A stretch of 64,000 nt of DNA from Mesorhizobium sp. INR15 (GTDB lineage Bacteria > Pseudomonadota > Alphaproteobacteria > Rhizobiales > Rhizobiaceae), in NCBI RefSeq assembly GCF_015500075.1, contig NZ_CP045496.1, positions 992,001 through 1,056,000 of the forward strand. The letters are read 5' to 3'. The notes beneath the pieces are model-generated. The model made no database searches. It was given only the letters and a program-made list of their open reading frames with translations, and was not told where the DNA came from. This document shows, in pieces, positions 25,126-34,574 of the stretch. The position numbers and the translations under genes were made by a program. The stretch's first letter is position 1. The number at the start of each line of letters is the position of its first letter.

Positions 25126-26391
25126 ATGCAAGAAATGAAACTCGCAGAGTTCAAGAACAAGAAACCGCCAGAGCTGATCGCTTATGCCGAAACGCTCGAG
25201 GTCGAGAACGCCAGTGTCATGCGCAAGCAGGAACTGATGTTCGCGATCCTGAAGAAGCTGGCAGCCCAGGACATCGAAATCATCGGCGACGGTGTGGTCG
25301 AAGTGCTGCAGGACGGTTTTGGCTTCCTGCGCTCCGCCAATGCCAATTACCTGCCAGGTCCCGATGATATCTACATCTCGCCGTCGCAGATCCGGCGCTT
25401 TTCGCTGAAGACCGGCGATACGGTCGAAGGACCGATTCGCAGCCCCAAAGAGGGCGAGCGCTATTTCGCGCTGCTCAAGGTCAATACGATCAATTTCGAC
25501 GATCCCGAAAAGATCCGGCACAAGATCCACTTCGACAATCTGACTCCGCTCTATCCGACCAAGCGGCTGAAGATGGAAATCGAAAATCCGACCAGCAAGG
25601 ACATCTCGCCGCGTGTCATCGATCTGGTCGCGCCGATCGGCAAGGGACAGCGCGCGCTGATCAATGCACAGCCGCGTACCGGCAAGACTGTTCTCATGCA
25701 GAACATCGCGCACTCGATCACGGCCAACCATCCGGAATGCTATCTGATCGTCCTTCTGATAGATGAGCGCCCGGAGGAAGTGACCGACATGCAGCGCTCC
25801 GTGAAGGGTGAGGTGATCGCCTCGACCTTCGACGAACCGGCGGTGCGTCACGTCCAGGTCGCGGAAATGGTGATCGAGAAAGCCAAGCGCCTGGTCGAAC
25901 ATGGCCGCGATGTCGTTATTCTCCTCGATTCGATCACTCGCCTTGGCCGCGCCTACAACACCGTGGTGCCATCATCCGGCAAGGTGCTGACCGGCGGTGT
26001 CGATGCCAATGCGCTGCAGCGGCCGAAGCGCTTCTTCGGTGCCGCGCGTAACATCGAGGAAGGTGGGTCGCTGACCATCATCGCGACCGCCCTGATCGAT
26101 ACTGGCAGCCGCATGGACGAAGTCATCTTCGAGGAGTTCAAGGGCACCGGCAATTGTGAAATCCAGCTCGACCGCAAGGTGGCTGACAAGCGCATCTATC
26201 CGGCCATGGACATTTTGAAGTCCGGCACCCGCAAGGAGGACCTTCTGGTTTCCAAGCAGGACCTGCAGAAGATCTTCGTGCTGCGCCGCATCCTGGCGCC
26301 GATGGGAACGACCGACGCGATCGAGTTCCTGATCGACAAGCTCAAGCAGACCAAGACCAACGCCGATTTCTTTGATTCGATGAATACCTGA
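25126..26391 (+). CDS. rho: Transcription termination factor Rho
   Basis: Hexameric RNA helicase that ends transcription at rut sites. The start MQEMKLAEFKNKKPPELI gives 421 residues, the usual alphaproteobacterial length; the frame is open up to 25045 but is not conserved there. The cold-shock-like RNA-binding domain includes GFGFLRSANANYLPGPDDIY. The ATPase has P-loop NAQPRTGKTVL, Walker B VVILLDSITRLGRAYN and the ring contacts KGTGNCEIQLDR. The 194-bp leader may hold autoregulatory sequence, but no specific structure was identified. Confidence 0.96.
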   Translation: MQEMKLAEFKNKKPPELIAYAETLEVENASVMRKQELMFAILKKLAAQDIEIIGDGVVEVLQDGFGFLRSANANYLPGPDDIYISPSQIRRFSLKTGDTVEGPIRSPKEGERYFALLKVNTINFDDPEKIRHKIHFDNLTPLYPTKRLKMEIENPTSKDISPRVIDLVAPIGKGQRALINAQPRTGKTVLMQNIAHSITANHPECYLIVLLIDERPEEVTDMQRSVKGEVIASTFDEPAVRHVQVAEMVIEKAKRLVEHGRDVVILLDSITRLGRAYNTVVPSSGKVLTGGVDANALQRPKRFFGAARNIEEGGSLTIIATALIDTGSRMDEVIFEEFKGTGNCEIQLDRKVADKRIYPAMDILKSGTRKEDLLVSKQDLQKIFVLRRILAPMGTTDAIEFLIDKLKQTKTNADFFDSMNT

Positions 26392-26435
26392 GTCGGTTCG
26401 TGGCAGCGTGGTCTGCCAATCATCGAAAGCCTTAC

Positions 26436-26476
26436 AGAGCCCCATTCCGAGGATATCGGAGTGGGGCTTTGTCTTT
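26436..26476 (+). terminator. Terminator after rho
   Basis: A 15-bp stem with two G-T wobbles around the loop GGATA: AGAGCCCCATTCCGA pairs with TCGGAGTGGGGCTTT, then GTCTTT. It lies 44 bp after the rho stop and before the convergent minus-strand gene. Confidence 0.82.
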
Positions 26477-26533
26477 CGGCTTGTCGTCCCTTCGCGGCGA
26501 TTGAATCGGTTCCGTTCCAATAAGGAACTCTGG

Positions 26534-28552
26534 CTATTGCCGTCGCAGCAGGGTCTCGAGTTCGTCCGGACTGGTTACGACAGGCAAGCAAAGCTGTCCT
26601 GTACAAAACCAGGCCCCGGCCTTGTCGGTCGCCGGCAGGACCCCGCCCGGTAGCCTTGGTCGATTCGCATCCGTACCAATCGGCACGACGATATCGACGC
26701 GGCGTGGGTCCGGATTCCGATTCGCAACCGGAACAAGCGTTGGATTGACCGGGCTGTCGACGATGACCAGCTTCAGCGGCTCGATTGCGAGTTCGCAGGC
26801 GTTGACGATGCCGGCCTGGCCATAGGCCTGATGCACCGCGCGGCCGGCGGCGTGCTCGGCAACGGTCCAGGCCTTTTGCTGCATATCGAGATCACCAGTC
26901 AGCGATGACAGCCGGACCAGGGCTTCGATGACCTGGCCCGATGCCGAAACGATGGCTTCGTCGACATCGCCACGGATGCGGATCAGCACATCGGTGCTGT
27001 CGGACGCCGTCAGGAAGTAGCCGGTCTTCTCGGCGTCCGCGTGCCAATGGTCGAGCTGTGCGATGAAGTGGCGGGCGCGCTCGGCATAGGCCGGGTTGCC
27101 GGTTGCCTCGAACAGCGAGATCGCGGCGTTGCTCATGGCCGCGTAGTCTGTCGAGAGCGCAGGAAACAGCTTCTTGTCGCCGAGCATCGAATGCGGCAGC
27201 CGGTTGTCCTCGCTGGACCCCGCGATATAAGCGAATGCCTGCTCCGCGGCCTCGATCCAGTCGCTTCGCTGAAGCGATCGCCCCGCTTCGGCGAGCGCCG
27301 CGATCATCAAACCGTTCCAATCGGTCAGCGCCTTGCCATCGCGGCCCGGCCTGATGCGCTGCTCCCTGACGGCCAGCAGCTTCTGCTTGATCGGAATCAG
27401 CAGATCGCGCTCCGCTCCGCTTTGCTCCTGCTGCAGCGATGTCTGGTGGACAACGGGATTGCCTTCCCAGCCATGTGGGCTCGAAAGCATGAAGTGGTTG
27501 AAAAATATAGGTGATTCGTCACCGAGAGCGGCTTGAACCTCTGTCGCGCTCCAGGTGTAGAAGAGCCCCTCCTCGCCATCGCTGTCGGCGTCCAGGCTGG
27601 CGGCGAACGCACCGCCATCAACGTGCATCTCACGTAGCAGCCAGTCGGCCGTCTCTTCGATTCGTATCCGGAACAATGCATTTCCGGTCTCCGCATAGGC
27701 CCAGTTGCACATGCGGATCAGCTGGGCATTGTCGTAGAGCATCTTTTCGAAATGCGGCACCAGCCACTGCGCATCTGTCGAATAGCGGCTCAGCCCGCCG
27801 CCGATATGGTCATAGATGCCGCCGGCTAGCATCCGCTCCAGGCTGATGAGAACGTCATCCCGGTGGGTGCTGTTGCCGTCGCGCAGCCAGGACAGCCACA
27901 AGGTCTGCATGAAAGGCGCATTGGGGAATTTCGGCGCGCCGCGCAGGCCGCCAAGGTCCTTGTCGATCATGCCTGCGATACCGCCAGCGAGTTGCCGAAG
28001 CGTCTCGGGGTCGAGCGTGGCCTTGGCGTGGGTGCCGGCAAGGCGCGCTTCAACATGGCTGGTCAGGCCGTCAGCGCTCTGATCGAGGCTTGCCCGCTTC
28101 TCCCGCCAGGCCTTGTCGATCGCTTCCATGACCTGGATGAATCCCGGTCGGCCGTAGCGAGGCTCGCGCGGAAAATAAGTACCGCCCCAGAACGGCTTGC
28201 CGTCCGGCGTCAGGAACATGGTCAGCGGCCAGCCGCCTTGCTCGCCCATGGAGGACAAGGCGGCCATGTAGATCTGGTCGATGTCGGGGCGCTCTTCGCG
28301 GTCGACCTTGATATTGACGAACAGACGGTTCATGACGGCGGCCACGCCGTCGTTCTCGAAGCTCTCATGCGCCATGACGTGGCACCAGTGGCAGGCGGCA
28401 TAGCCGATCGACAGCAGGATTGGCCGATCCAGCGCCTTGGCCTCGGCCAGGGAAGCCGGGGACCACGCCCGCCAGTGCACGGGATTGCCGCTGTGCTGTT
28501 GCAGATAGGGGCTGGCTTCGTCGGCGAGCAGGTTTTGCTTGGGCAAAGTCAC
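26534..28552 (-). CDS. Thioredoxin-domain / YyaL-like protein (DUF255)
   Basis: A 672-residue protein with an N-terminal thioredoxin-like domain of the DUF255 type (PVHWRAWSPASLAEAK) holding the redox pair Cys54-His-Trp-Cys57. A long alpha/alpha barrel resembling N-acylglucosamine epimerase follows, with repeated GGGLSRYSTD and TDWNGLMIAALAEAG-like segments. It is homologous to B. subtilis YyaL and human SPATA20, whose exact functions are unknown. It stands alone on the minus strand between rho and mnmE, opposite to its neighbours' direction. Confidence 0.9.
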   Translation of the reverse strand: MTLPKQNLLADEASPYLQQHSGNPVHWRAWSPASLAEAKALDRPILLSIGYAACHWCHVMAHESFENDGVAAVMNRLFVNIKVDREERPDIDQIYMAALSSMGEQGGWPLTMFLTPDGKPFWGGTYFPREPRYGRPGFIQVMEAIDKAWREKRASLDQSADGLTSHVEARLAGTHAKATLDPETLRQLAGGIAGMIDKDLGGLRGAPKFPNAPFMQTLWLSWLRDGNSTHRDDVLISLERMLAGGIYDHIGGGLSRYSTDAQWLVPHFEKMLYDNAQLIRMCNWAYAETGNALFRIRIEETADWLLREMHVDGGAFAASLDADSDGEEGLFYTWSATEVQAALGDESPIFFNHFMLSSPHGWEGNPVVHQTSLQQEQSGAERDLLIPIKQKLLAVREQRIRPGRDGKALTDWNGLMIAALAEAGRSLQRSDWIEAAEQAFAYIAGSSEDNRLPHSMLGDKKLFPALSTDYAAMSNAAISLFEATGNPAYAERARHFIAQLDHWHADAEKTGYFLTASDSTDVLIRIRGDVDEAIVSASGQVIEALVRLSSLTGDLDMQQKAWTVAEHAAGRAVHQAYGQAGIVNACELAIEPLKLVIVDSPVNPTLVPVANRNPDPRRVDIVVPIGTDANRPRLPGGVLPATDKAGAWFCTGQLCLPVVTSPDELETLLRRQ

Positions 28553-28609
28553 GATGGGCTATCCGGTGGATCGGGCTGCGAGGCTAGGGTGGTTCGGTAG
28601 AGCGGGCAA

Positions 28610-29932
28610 ATGATTTCAAGGGATACGATCGTTGCGTTGTCGAGCGGCCGGCTGCCGGCCGGCGTTGCCGTCATCCGTATTTCCGGCCCCCGGACTCGAT
28701 TCGTAGTCGAAACGATTGCGGGAACGATGGTTAAGCCGCGCGTTGCAAGCCTGCGCACGCTGCGGGCGCCGGATGGAGCTGTGCTCGACAGCGGGCTGGT
28801 GATCGTTTTCCCGGGTCCCGACAGCTTTACAGGCGAGGACGTCGCGGAACTCCAGGTTCATGGCGGGCGGGCGGTTGTCGGCAAGATGCTGGAGACAATC
28901 ACTGATTTCGAAGGCGTCAGGCACGCGGAACCCGGTGAATTCACGCGCCGCGCGTTTCTCAATGGCAGATTGGACCTCGTCAAAACCGAAGCACTGGCCG
29001 ATCTGATCAACGCGGAGACCGAGGCGCAACGGCGCTTCGCCGTTCAGAACGCCGGCGGCGCGCAAAGCGCGCTGTATCTGGCCTGGCGGCGCCGGTTGAT
29101 CCATGCCCGGGCGATGATCGAGGCCGAGATCGATTTTGCTGACGAAGACGATGTGCCGGGTTCCGTTTCGGATACGGTCTGGTTTGATGTGCGGGCGATG
29201 ATCGATGAGATCGATCGCCACGTGGCTGGATTTCGAGCCGCCGAAATCATCCGGGACGGCTTCGAGGTCGTCATCCTTGGTGCGCCCAATGCCGGCAAGT
29301 CCAGCCTGTTCAACGCCTTGGCGCGGCGTGATGCAGCTATTGTAACGGATGAACCGGGGACGACCCGCGACCTGCTTGAAGTTGTACTGGACCTTGAAGG
29401 ACTGAAAGTTCGGTTGACCGACACCGCCGGGCTGCGCGAGGCGGCAGGCAAGGTGGAGGCCATCGGCATCGAGAAGGCAAAGGCGAAGGCGCACAGCGCC
29501 GATCTGCTGTTGGTGCTTGAGGACCTGCTTGCGCCAGGTGAGATCACCGCGCTGCCGCTTGATGTCCCGACAGTGCGCGTTGGCACCAAGAGTGATCTTC
29601 CAGGCGCCGGACAGCTTTCCGATCGCTTTGATCTCATCATTTCCACGGTCACAGGCCAGGGTGTAGACGAACTTCTGGCCCTGATAGGGCGCCATGCGGC
29701 GGAGCAGGTCGGCGATGTCGGCGATGTGTTGCCGTCGCGCCTTCGCCATGTCGAACTGCTCAACGAGACGCGGCGTTTCCTGGTTCGAGCAGTGGCGGGC
29801 GAGCCAAGCGGGCAGGAGCTCCGCGCCGAGGACCTTAGGTTGGCTGCCGACCGGCTGGGGCGGATCGTTGGCGCGGTGGATGTCGAGGACCTGCTGGATG
29901 TGATCTTTGGGCAGTTCTGTGTCGGCAAGTGA
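28610..29932 (+). CDS. mnmE: tRNA uridine-5-carboxymethylaminomethyl modification GTPase
   Basis: Works with MnmG to add a carboxymethylaminomethyl group to wobble U34 of tRNAs. The N-terminal tetrahydrofolate-binding domain includes FPGPDSFTGEDVAELQVHGG. The G domain has G1 GAPNAGKSS, the switch EPGTTRD, G3 DTAGLR and G4 GTKSDL. The C-terminal motif is FCVGK, with the conserved Cys. The stop codon lies inside the first parS-like site. The partner mnmG follows 174 bp downstream. Confidence 0.95.
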   Translation: MISRDTIVALSSGRLPAGVAVIRISGPRTRFVVETIAGTMVKPRVASLRTLRAPDGAVLDSGLVIVFPGPDSFTGEDVAELQVHGGRAVVGKMLETITDFEGVRHAEPGEFTRRAFLNGRLDLVKTEALADLINAETEAQRRFAVQNAGGAQSALYLAWRRRLIHARAMIEAEIDFADEDDVPGSVSDTVWFDVRAMIDEIDRHVAGFRAAEIIRDGFEVVILGAPNAGKSSLFNALARRDAAIVTDEPGTTRDLLEVVLDLEGLKVRLTDTAGLREAAGKVEAIGIEKAKAKAHSADLLLVLEDLLAPGEITALPLDVPTVRVGTKSDLPGAGQLSDRFDLIISTVTGQGVDELLALIGRHAAEQVGDVGDVLPSRLRHVELLNETRRFLVRAVAGEPSGQELRAEDLRLAADRLGRIVGAVDVEDLLDVIFGQFCVGK

Positions 29933-29945
29933 CTCACGTGAAACA
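29930..29945. promoter_or_regulatory. parS: parS-like site 1
   Basis: TGACTCACGTGAAACA matches the ParB site TGTTTCACGTGAAACA at 14 of 16 positions. It includes the mnmE TGA stop codon. Confidence 0.7.
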
Positions 29946-29976
29946 TCGAGGCCCTACAAGGCCGGCGCGCTAGGCG

Positions 29977-29992
29977 TGACTCACGTGAAACC
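29977..29992. promoter_or_regulatory. parS: parS-like site 2
   Basis: TGACTCACGTGAAACC matches the parS consensus at 13 of 16 positions. It shares the 15 bases TGACTCACGTGAAAC with site 1, 47 bp away, which suggests a local duplication. Confidence 0.6.
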
Positions 29993-30014
29993 CCGCCCAT
30001 TGCCTGGACATCGC

Positions 30015-30030
30015 TGTTTCACGTGAAACG
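30015..30030. promoter_or_regulatory. parS: parS site 3
   Basis: TGTTTCACGTGAAACG matches the parS consensus at 15 of 16 positions. It lies in the mnmE-mnmG gap, 2.6 kb before parA. Confidence 0.88.
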
Positions 30031-30106
30031 GAGCGGTAAGTTTTCTTGACAGCACGGCCTCGCGGGGACATGTGTCGAGCCAATCTTCAAGTTCGGGAAT
30101 CATGAA

Positions 30107-31981
30107 ATGAGCGATCACTATGATGTGGTTGTGGTGGGCGGCGGCCATGCAGGTTGCGAGGCGGCCAGTGCTGCCGCGCGCGCCGGCGCCAAAACCGCGC
30201 TGGTGACGCTGCGCTTCGACACGATCGGTGTCATGTCGTGCAATCCCGCGATTGGCGGATTGGGCAAGGGCCACCTCGTTCGAGAGATTGATGCGATGGA
30301 TGGCCTGATGGGCCGCGTCGCTGACGCCTCCGGAATCCAGTTCCGCCTGCTCAACAGGCGCAAGGGGCCGGCCGTGCGCGGGCCGCGCACGCAGGCGGAC
30401 AGGAAACTCTATCGCCTGGCGATGGAGGCAGCGATTCGGCAGCAGAACGATCTCGAAGTGATCGAGGGGGAGGTTGTGGACTTCGAGATCTTTGAGGAGA
30501 AGCTGACGGCGGTGATGCTTGCCGATGGCCGGCGGCTGGCGTGCGGTGCCGTGGTGTTGACGACCGGGACCTTTTTGCGCGGCCTCATCCATATTGGCGA
30601 GAAGAAGATCGTTGCCGGCCGCATGAATGAGCAGGCAAGCCTCGGCCTGTCGGCGACGATGACACGGGTTGGCTTCAAGCTCGGACGTCTAAAGACGGGA
30701 ACGCCGCCTCGGCTCGATGGCCGCACCATCGACTGGCAGTCGCTGGAAAGCCAGGCCGCGGACGAGGATCCGGTGCCGTTCTCGTTGATGACCGACCGTA
30801 TCGAGGTGCCGCAGATCCATTGCGGGATCACCCGGACGACCACGGCTACGCACGATCTGGTACGGGCCAATCTTGGTCGCTCCGCCATGTATTCCGGGTC
30901 GATCGAAGGCGTCGGGCCACGTTATTGCCCCTCGATCGAGGACAAGATCGTCAAGTTTGGCGATCGGGAAGGGCATCAGATCTTCCTCGAGCCCGAAGGC
31001 CTCGACGATCACACTGTTTATCCGAACGGCATTTCGACGTCGTTGCCTGAAGATGTCCAGCTGGACATCCTGAAGACCATCCCCGGGCTTGAGCGCGCAA
31101 CCATGCTGCAGCCCGGCTACGCGATTGAATATGACCACGTCGATCCGCGTGAATTGCATCAGACGCTGGAAACCAAACGGGTCAGCGGGTTGTTTCTCGC
31201 GGGACAGATCAATGGCACGACGGGCTATGAAGAAGCGGCGGCACAAGGCCTGCTCGCCGGCCTCAATGCCGCCCGGCGTGCGTCTGGCGGTGAGGGAATC
31301 GTTCTCAGTCGCACAGAAGCCTATATCGGCGTCATGGTCGATGACCTGACGAGCCGGGGCATCAGCGAGCCTTACCGGATGTTCACGTCACGGGCGGAGT
31401 TCCGGCTTTCGTTACGAGCTGACAATGCGGATGAACGGTTGACGCCTTTGGCCGCAAGCCTTGGGGTCGCTTCGCAGCAGCGAATGGCGCGGTTTGAGGA
31501 CGTGATGCAACGGCTGGAAAAGGCGCGCGAGCTGGCGATGTCGACGACAATGACGCCCAATGAAGCGGCGCGCCATGGGCTTGAGATCAACAGGGACGGT
31601 GTTCGCCGTTCCGCCTATGAACTGCTCACGCATCCAGGCGTTGATGTTGCATGGCTGGCGCGGGTCGAGCCGCGCTTCGGCGAGATCGATGCGAAGACGG
31701 TCGAGCGGCTCGAAACGGAAGCGAAATATTCGGTCTATCTGGATCGCCAGAAGGCCGATGTCGCGCAGATACGCCATGAAGAGAGCCGCCTGATCCCGGA
31801 AAGGCTCGATTTTGCCGATGTGCCCGGCCTATCCAACGAGCTGAAGCAGAAGATGCTGACGAGACGGCCTCGCTCCGTCGCGGATGCGCAGCGTATGGAA
31901 GGCATGACGCCGGCGGCGCTGGCCATCATTGTCGCACATATCCGCAATGCGGAAGCCTCGGGCCAAAGGGCAGTCGCGTGA
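30107..31981 (+). CDS. mnmG: tRNA uridine-5-carboxymethylaminomethyl modification enzyme (FAD-dependent)
   Basis: FAD- and NADH-dependent partner of MnmE. The dinucleotide-binding motif VVVGGGHAGCEAA is at residues 7-19. Other hallmarks are SCNPAIGGLGKGHLVREIDAMDG, RRKGPAVRGPRTQADR with the tRNA-contact arginines, FLAGQINGTTGYEEAAAQG, and the C-terminal helical domain containing GMTPAALAIIVAHI. It has 624 residues, the expected length. The stop overlaps the rsmG GTG start by four bases. Confidence 0.96.
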   Translation: MSDHYDVVVVGGGHAGCEAASAAARAGAKTALVTLRFDTIGVMSCNPAIGGLGKGHLVREIDAMDGLMGRVADASGIQFRLLNRRKGPAVRGPRTQADRKLYRLAMEAAIRQQNDLEVIEGEVVDFEIFEEKLTAVMLADGRRLACGAVVLTTGTFLRGLIHIGEKKIVAGRMNEQASLGLSATMTRVGFKLGRLKTGTPPRLDGRTIDWQSLESQAADEDPVPFSLMTDRIEVPQIHCGITRTTTATHDLVRANLGRSAMYSGSIEGVGPRYCPSIEDKIVKFGDREGHQIFLEPEGLDDHTVYPNGISTSLPEDVQLDILKTIPGLERATMLQPGYAIEYDHVDPRELHQTLETKRVSGLFLAGQINGTTGYEEAAAQGLLAGLNAARRASGGEGIVLSRTEAYIGVMVDDLTSRGISEPYRMFTSRAEFRLSLRADNADERLTPLAASLGVASQQRMARFEDVMQRLEKARELAMSTTMTPNEAARHGLEINRDGVRRSAYELLTHPGVDVAWLARVEPRFGEIDAKTVERLETEAKYSVYLDRQKADVAQIRHEESRLIPERLDFADVPGLSNELKQKMLTRRPRSVADAQRMEGMTPAALAIIVAHIRNAEASGQRAVA

Positions 31982-32610
31982 GCGCTGCCACATGGAAGAG
32001 CCTGCAAGAGGCAGCAGGCCCGGTTTCACGTGAAACATTTGATCGCCTGGTGGCGTTTGAGCAGGTCTTCCAGAAATGGAACCGCAGCATCAACCTCGTT
32101 GCCCAATCGACCTCTGGAGATGTCTGGCAGCGCCATATCCTGGACAGTGCGCAGCTCTGGCGGCTTGAGACCAAGGCGCAGCGCTGGGTCGATATCGGTT
32201 CGGGGGGCGGGTTTCCCGGCCTTGTGCTAGCCTTCCTGCTTGTAGAGCGCGACGGCGCAAGCATCGATCTTGTTGAAAGCAATCGCAAAAAGGCGTCGTT
32301 CCTGCAGTCGGTTGTCGGGCAATTCAATCTGCCGGCGCGGGTCATCGCGCGCCGCATAGATGACAGTTATGCGCTTGTTCCAGCACCGCAAATCGTCACC
32401 GCGAGGGCCTTGGCGTCACTTCCGGTGCTGGTCGACCTGGCGGTGCCGTGGCTGACATCAGGCGCGCGCGGCCTGTTCCACAAAGGCCGGGATTATCGCG
32501 CCGAAGTGCAAGAAAGCGTTAACCGCTGGGACTTCGATCTGGTAGAACATCCGAGCGTGACCGACGCTGCTGGCGTCATCCTCGAATTGTCCAATGTGCG
32601 GCCTGTCTGA
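31978..32610 (+). CDS. rsmG: 16S rRNA (guanine-527-N7)-methyltransferase
   Basis: Methylates G527 of 16S rRNA; its loss gives low-level streptomycin resistance in several bacteria. It starts at GTG 31978, coupled to mnmG. The SAM-binding site is WVDIGSGGGFPGLVLAF, preceded by QKWNRSINLVAQS and RHILDSAQL. Length 210 residues. A near-perfect parS site is built into codons near residue 18. parA follows. Confidence 0.95.
   Translation: MSAATWKSLQEAAGPVSRETFDRLVAFEQVFQKWNRSINLVAQSTSGDVWQRHILDSAQLWRLETKAQRWVDIGSGGGFPGLVLAFLLVERDGASIDLVESNRKKASFLQSVVGQFNLPARVIARRIDDSYALVPAPQIVTARALASLPVLVDLAVPWLTSGARGLFHKGRDYRAEVQESVNRWDFDLVEHPSVTDAAGVILELSNVRPV
32022..32037. promoter_or_regulatory. parS: parS site 4 inside rsmG
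   Basis: GGTTTCACGTGAAACA matches the parS consensus at 15 of 16 positions. It lies within the rsmG coding region, about 600 bp upstream of parA. Confidence 0.85.
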
Positions 32611-32632
32611 ACCGCACCCAGGCGACCCAAAA

Positions 32633-33454
32633 ATGAATTTCTGGCATAAGCCCATGATGAAGAATGGCCCTCGAATCATCACCGTAGCCAACCAGAAGGG
32701 CGGTGTCGGCAAGACCACGACCGCCATCAACCTGGCAACGGCCTTGGCGGCGATCGGCGAAAAGGTGCTGATTGTCGATCTCGACCCACAAGGCAATGCG
32801 AGCACCGGCCTTGGCATCGACCGCAAGGACCGCACGGTGTCGTCTTATGATGTGTTGACAGGTGAACTGGAGCTGGAGGCAGCGGCCATCCCGACCGCAG
32901 TGCCAGGCCTGTCGATCGTGCCGTCGACGCTTGACCTGCTTGGCATCGAGATGGAAATTGCTTCGGCGCCGGACCGTGTCTTGCGGCTGCGCAATGCGTT
33001 GCGCGGTGCTGCCGAACGCTCCGCCAATTTCGGCTATGTGCTGATCGACTGCCCGCCGTCGCTCAATCTTCTGACGCTCAACTCGATGGCGGCGGCGGAT
33101 TCGGTGCTGGTGCCGCTGCAGTGCGAGTTCTTCGCGCTCGAAGGCCTGAGCCAGCTGCTGGAGACTGTCGAGCAGGTCCGCCGCTCGATCAATCCGGACC
33201 TGACCATACAGGGCATCGTGCTGACCATGTATGACGGCCGCAACAATCTCGCCAACCAGGTGGTGCAGGATGTGCGGGCCCATATGGGCGACAAGGTCTA
33301 TGAGACCATTATTCCGCGCAATGTTCGCGTGTCGGAAGCGCCTTCCTACGGCAAGCCGGCGATCCTCTATGATCTCAAATGCTCGGGCAGCCAGGCCTAT
33401 CTGCAACTGGCGTCGGAAGTGATCCGCCGCGAACGCAAATTGCGCGCCGCTTGA
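32633..33454 (+). CDS. parA: Chromosome partitioning ATPase ParA
   Basis: DNA-binding ATPase that segregates origins together with ParB and parS. The deviant Walker A motif ANQKGGVGKTTTAINLA carries the signature Lys, the switch I region reads DLDPQGNAS, and switch II is in LIDCPPSLNLL. ATG 32633 is chosen because AGGCGA lies upstream and it clears the rsmG stop; ATGs at 32654 and 32657 are alternatives. The protein has about 273 residues. It lies 9.5 kb from the proposed origin. Confidence 0.94.
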   Translation: MNFWHKPMMKNGPRIITVANQKGGVGKTTTAINLATALAAIGEKVLIVDLDPQGNASTGLGIDRKDRTVSSYDVLTGELELEAAAIPTAVPGLSIVPSTLDLLGIEMEIASAPDRVLRLRNALRGAAERSANFGYVLIDCPPSLNLLTLNSMAAADSVLVPLQCEFFALEGLSQLLETVEQVRRSINPDLTIQGIVLTMYDGRNNLANQVVQDVRAHMGDKVYETIIPRNVRVSEAPSYGKPAILYDLKCSGSQAYLQLASEVIRRERKLRAA

Positions 33455-33513
33455 TATAAGCGATATTGCATAAAGAAAAAGCCGATTCGATACCGAAACG
33501 ATCTGGATTAGTG

Positions 33514-34395
33514 ATGAGCGAAGACCTTTCAAGAAAAAGACTGGGCCGGGGACTGGCGGCACTGATCGGCGAAATCGACCGTCCAAGCGCCCCGGAAAAG
33601 CCGGCGGCGAGCGCGGATGGCAAAGTGCCGATCGAGTTTCTGTCGCCGAATCCGAAAAATCCGCGCCGGCATTTCGGCGATGCCGACCTTACCGATCTCG
33701 CGCAATCGATCCGCGAACATGGTGTCGTGCAGCCGGTGGTGGCGCGGCCATCCGCGGCGCAGCCGGGCCGATACGAGATCATCGCCGGCGAGCGGCGCTG
33801 GCGCGCGGCGCAGCGCGCCGGACTGACCGAGATTCCGATCATTGTCCGCGATGTCAACGACCGGACGGCGCTCGAACTGGCGATCATCGAGAACGTCCAG
33901 CGCACCGACCTCAATGCGGTCGAGGAAGCGCTCGGTTACCAGCAGCTGATCGACGACCATGGCTATACCCAGGCCGATCTTGGCCAGGTGATCGGCAAGA
34001 GCCGCAGCCATGTCGCCAACACGCTGCGGCTGCTGAAACTACCCGATGTGATCCGCGACATGCTGGTCGATGGCTCGTTGTCGGCTGGTCACGCCCGCAC
34101 GCTGGTGACAGCGGAGGATCCGGCCGGACTGGCCAAGCGGATCGTCGAGGAGGGGCTATCGGTGCGCCAGGCCGAAGCGCTGGCGCAGATGCCGGCAGGT
34201 GCTTCTGCGGCGCCGAAGAAGGCGGGGCCAGCGCAGAAGGATACGAACACGCTGGCGCTGGAAAAGCTGATGACCGACACAATCGGCATGATGGTGGCGA
34301 TCGACCACAAGGAGAAAGGCGGCGTGTTGCGCGTCTCCTATCGGACCTTGGAACAGCTCGATGAACTCTGCCGCCGCCTGAAGCAGGATCGGTAA
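33514..34395 (+). CDS. parB: Chromosome partitioning protein ParB
   Basis: CTP-dependent clamp that loads on parS and spreads to form the partition complex. The start gives MSEDLSRKRLGRGLAALIGE, the usual ParA-interacting N-terminus. The CTP-binding part has GERRWRAAQRAGL and ALELAIIENVQRTDLN. The helix-turn-helix for parS contact is YTQADLGQVIGKSRSHVANTLRLL. The C-terminal dimerisation domain ends LDELCRRLKQDR. Four good parS-like sites lie 1.5 to 3.6 kb upstream. Confidence 0.95.
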   Translation: MSEDLSRKRLGRGLAALIGEIDRPSAPEKPAASADGKVPIEFLSPNPKNPRRHFGDADLTDLAQSIREHGVVQPVVARPSAAQPGRYEIIAGERRWRAAQRAGLTEIPIIVRDVNDRTALELAIIENVQRTDLNAVEEALGYQQLIDDHGYTQADLGQVIGKSRSHVANTLRLLKLPDVIRDMLVDGSLSAGHARTLVTAEDPAGLAKRIVEEGLSVRQAEALAQMPAGASAAPKKAGPAQKDTNTLALEKLMTDTIGMMVAIDHKEKGGVLRVSYRTLEQLDELCRRLKQDR

Positions 34396-34420
34396 TTAGC
34401 CGACGAATTAGCTTCGCTCT

Positions 34421-34570
34421 TCCCTTCTCCCCTTGTGGGAAAAGGTGTCGCCGAAGGCGACGGATGAGGGGTGTTCCAGGGAACACCAACGCCTCACTCC
34501 GCTGGAACACCCCTCATCCGTCTCGGCGCTAGCGCGCCGATCCACCTTCTCCCACAGGGGAGAAGGGAGA
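34421..34570. repeat. Long inverted intergenic repeat, copy R1
   Basis: About 150 bp whose ends are inverted copies of CCCTTCTCCCC...GGGAAAAGGTG. The inner parts include GCCGAAGGCGACGGATGAGG and CCCTCATCCGTCTCGGCGC. It can fold into a long stem. It sits between the convergent parB and holA genes and is strongly similar to R2 (39524) and R3 (57375). Confidence 0.85.
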
Positions 34571-34574
34571 GGCA

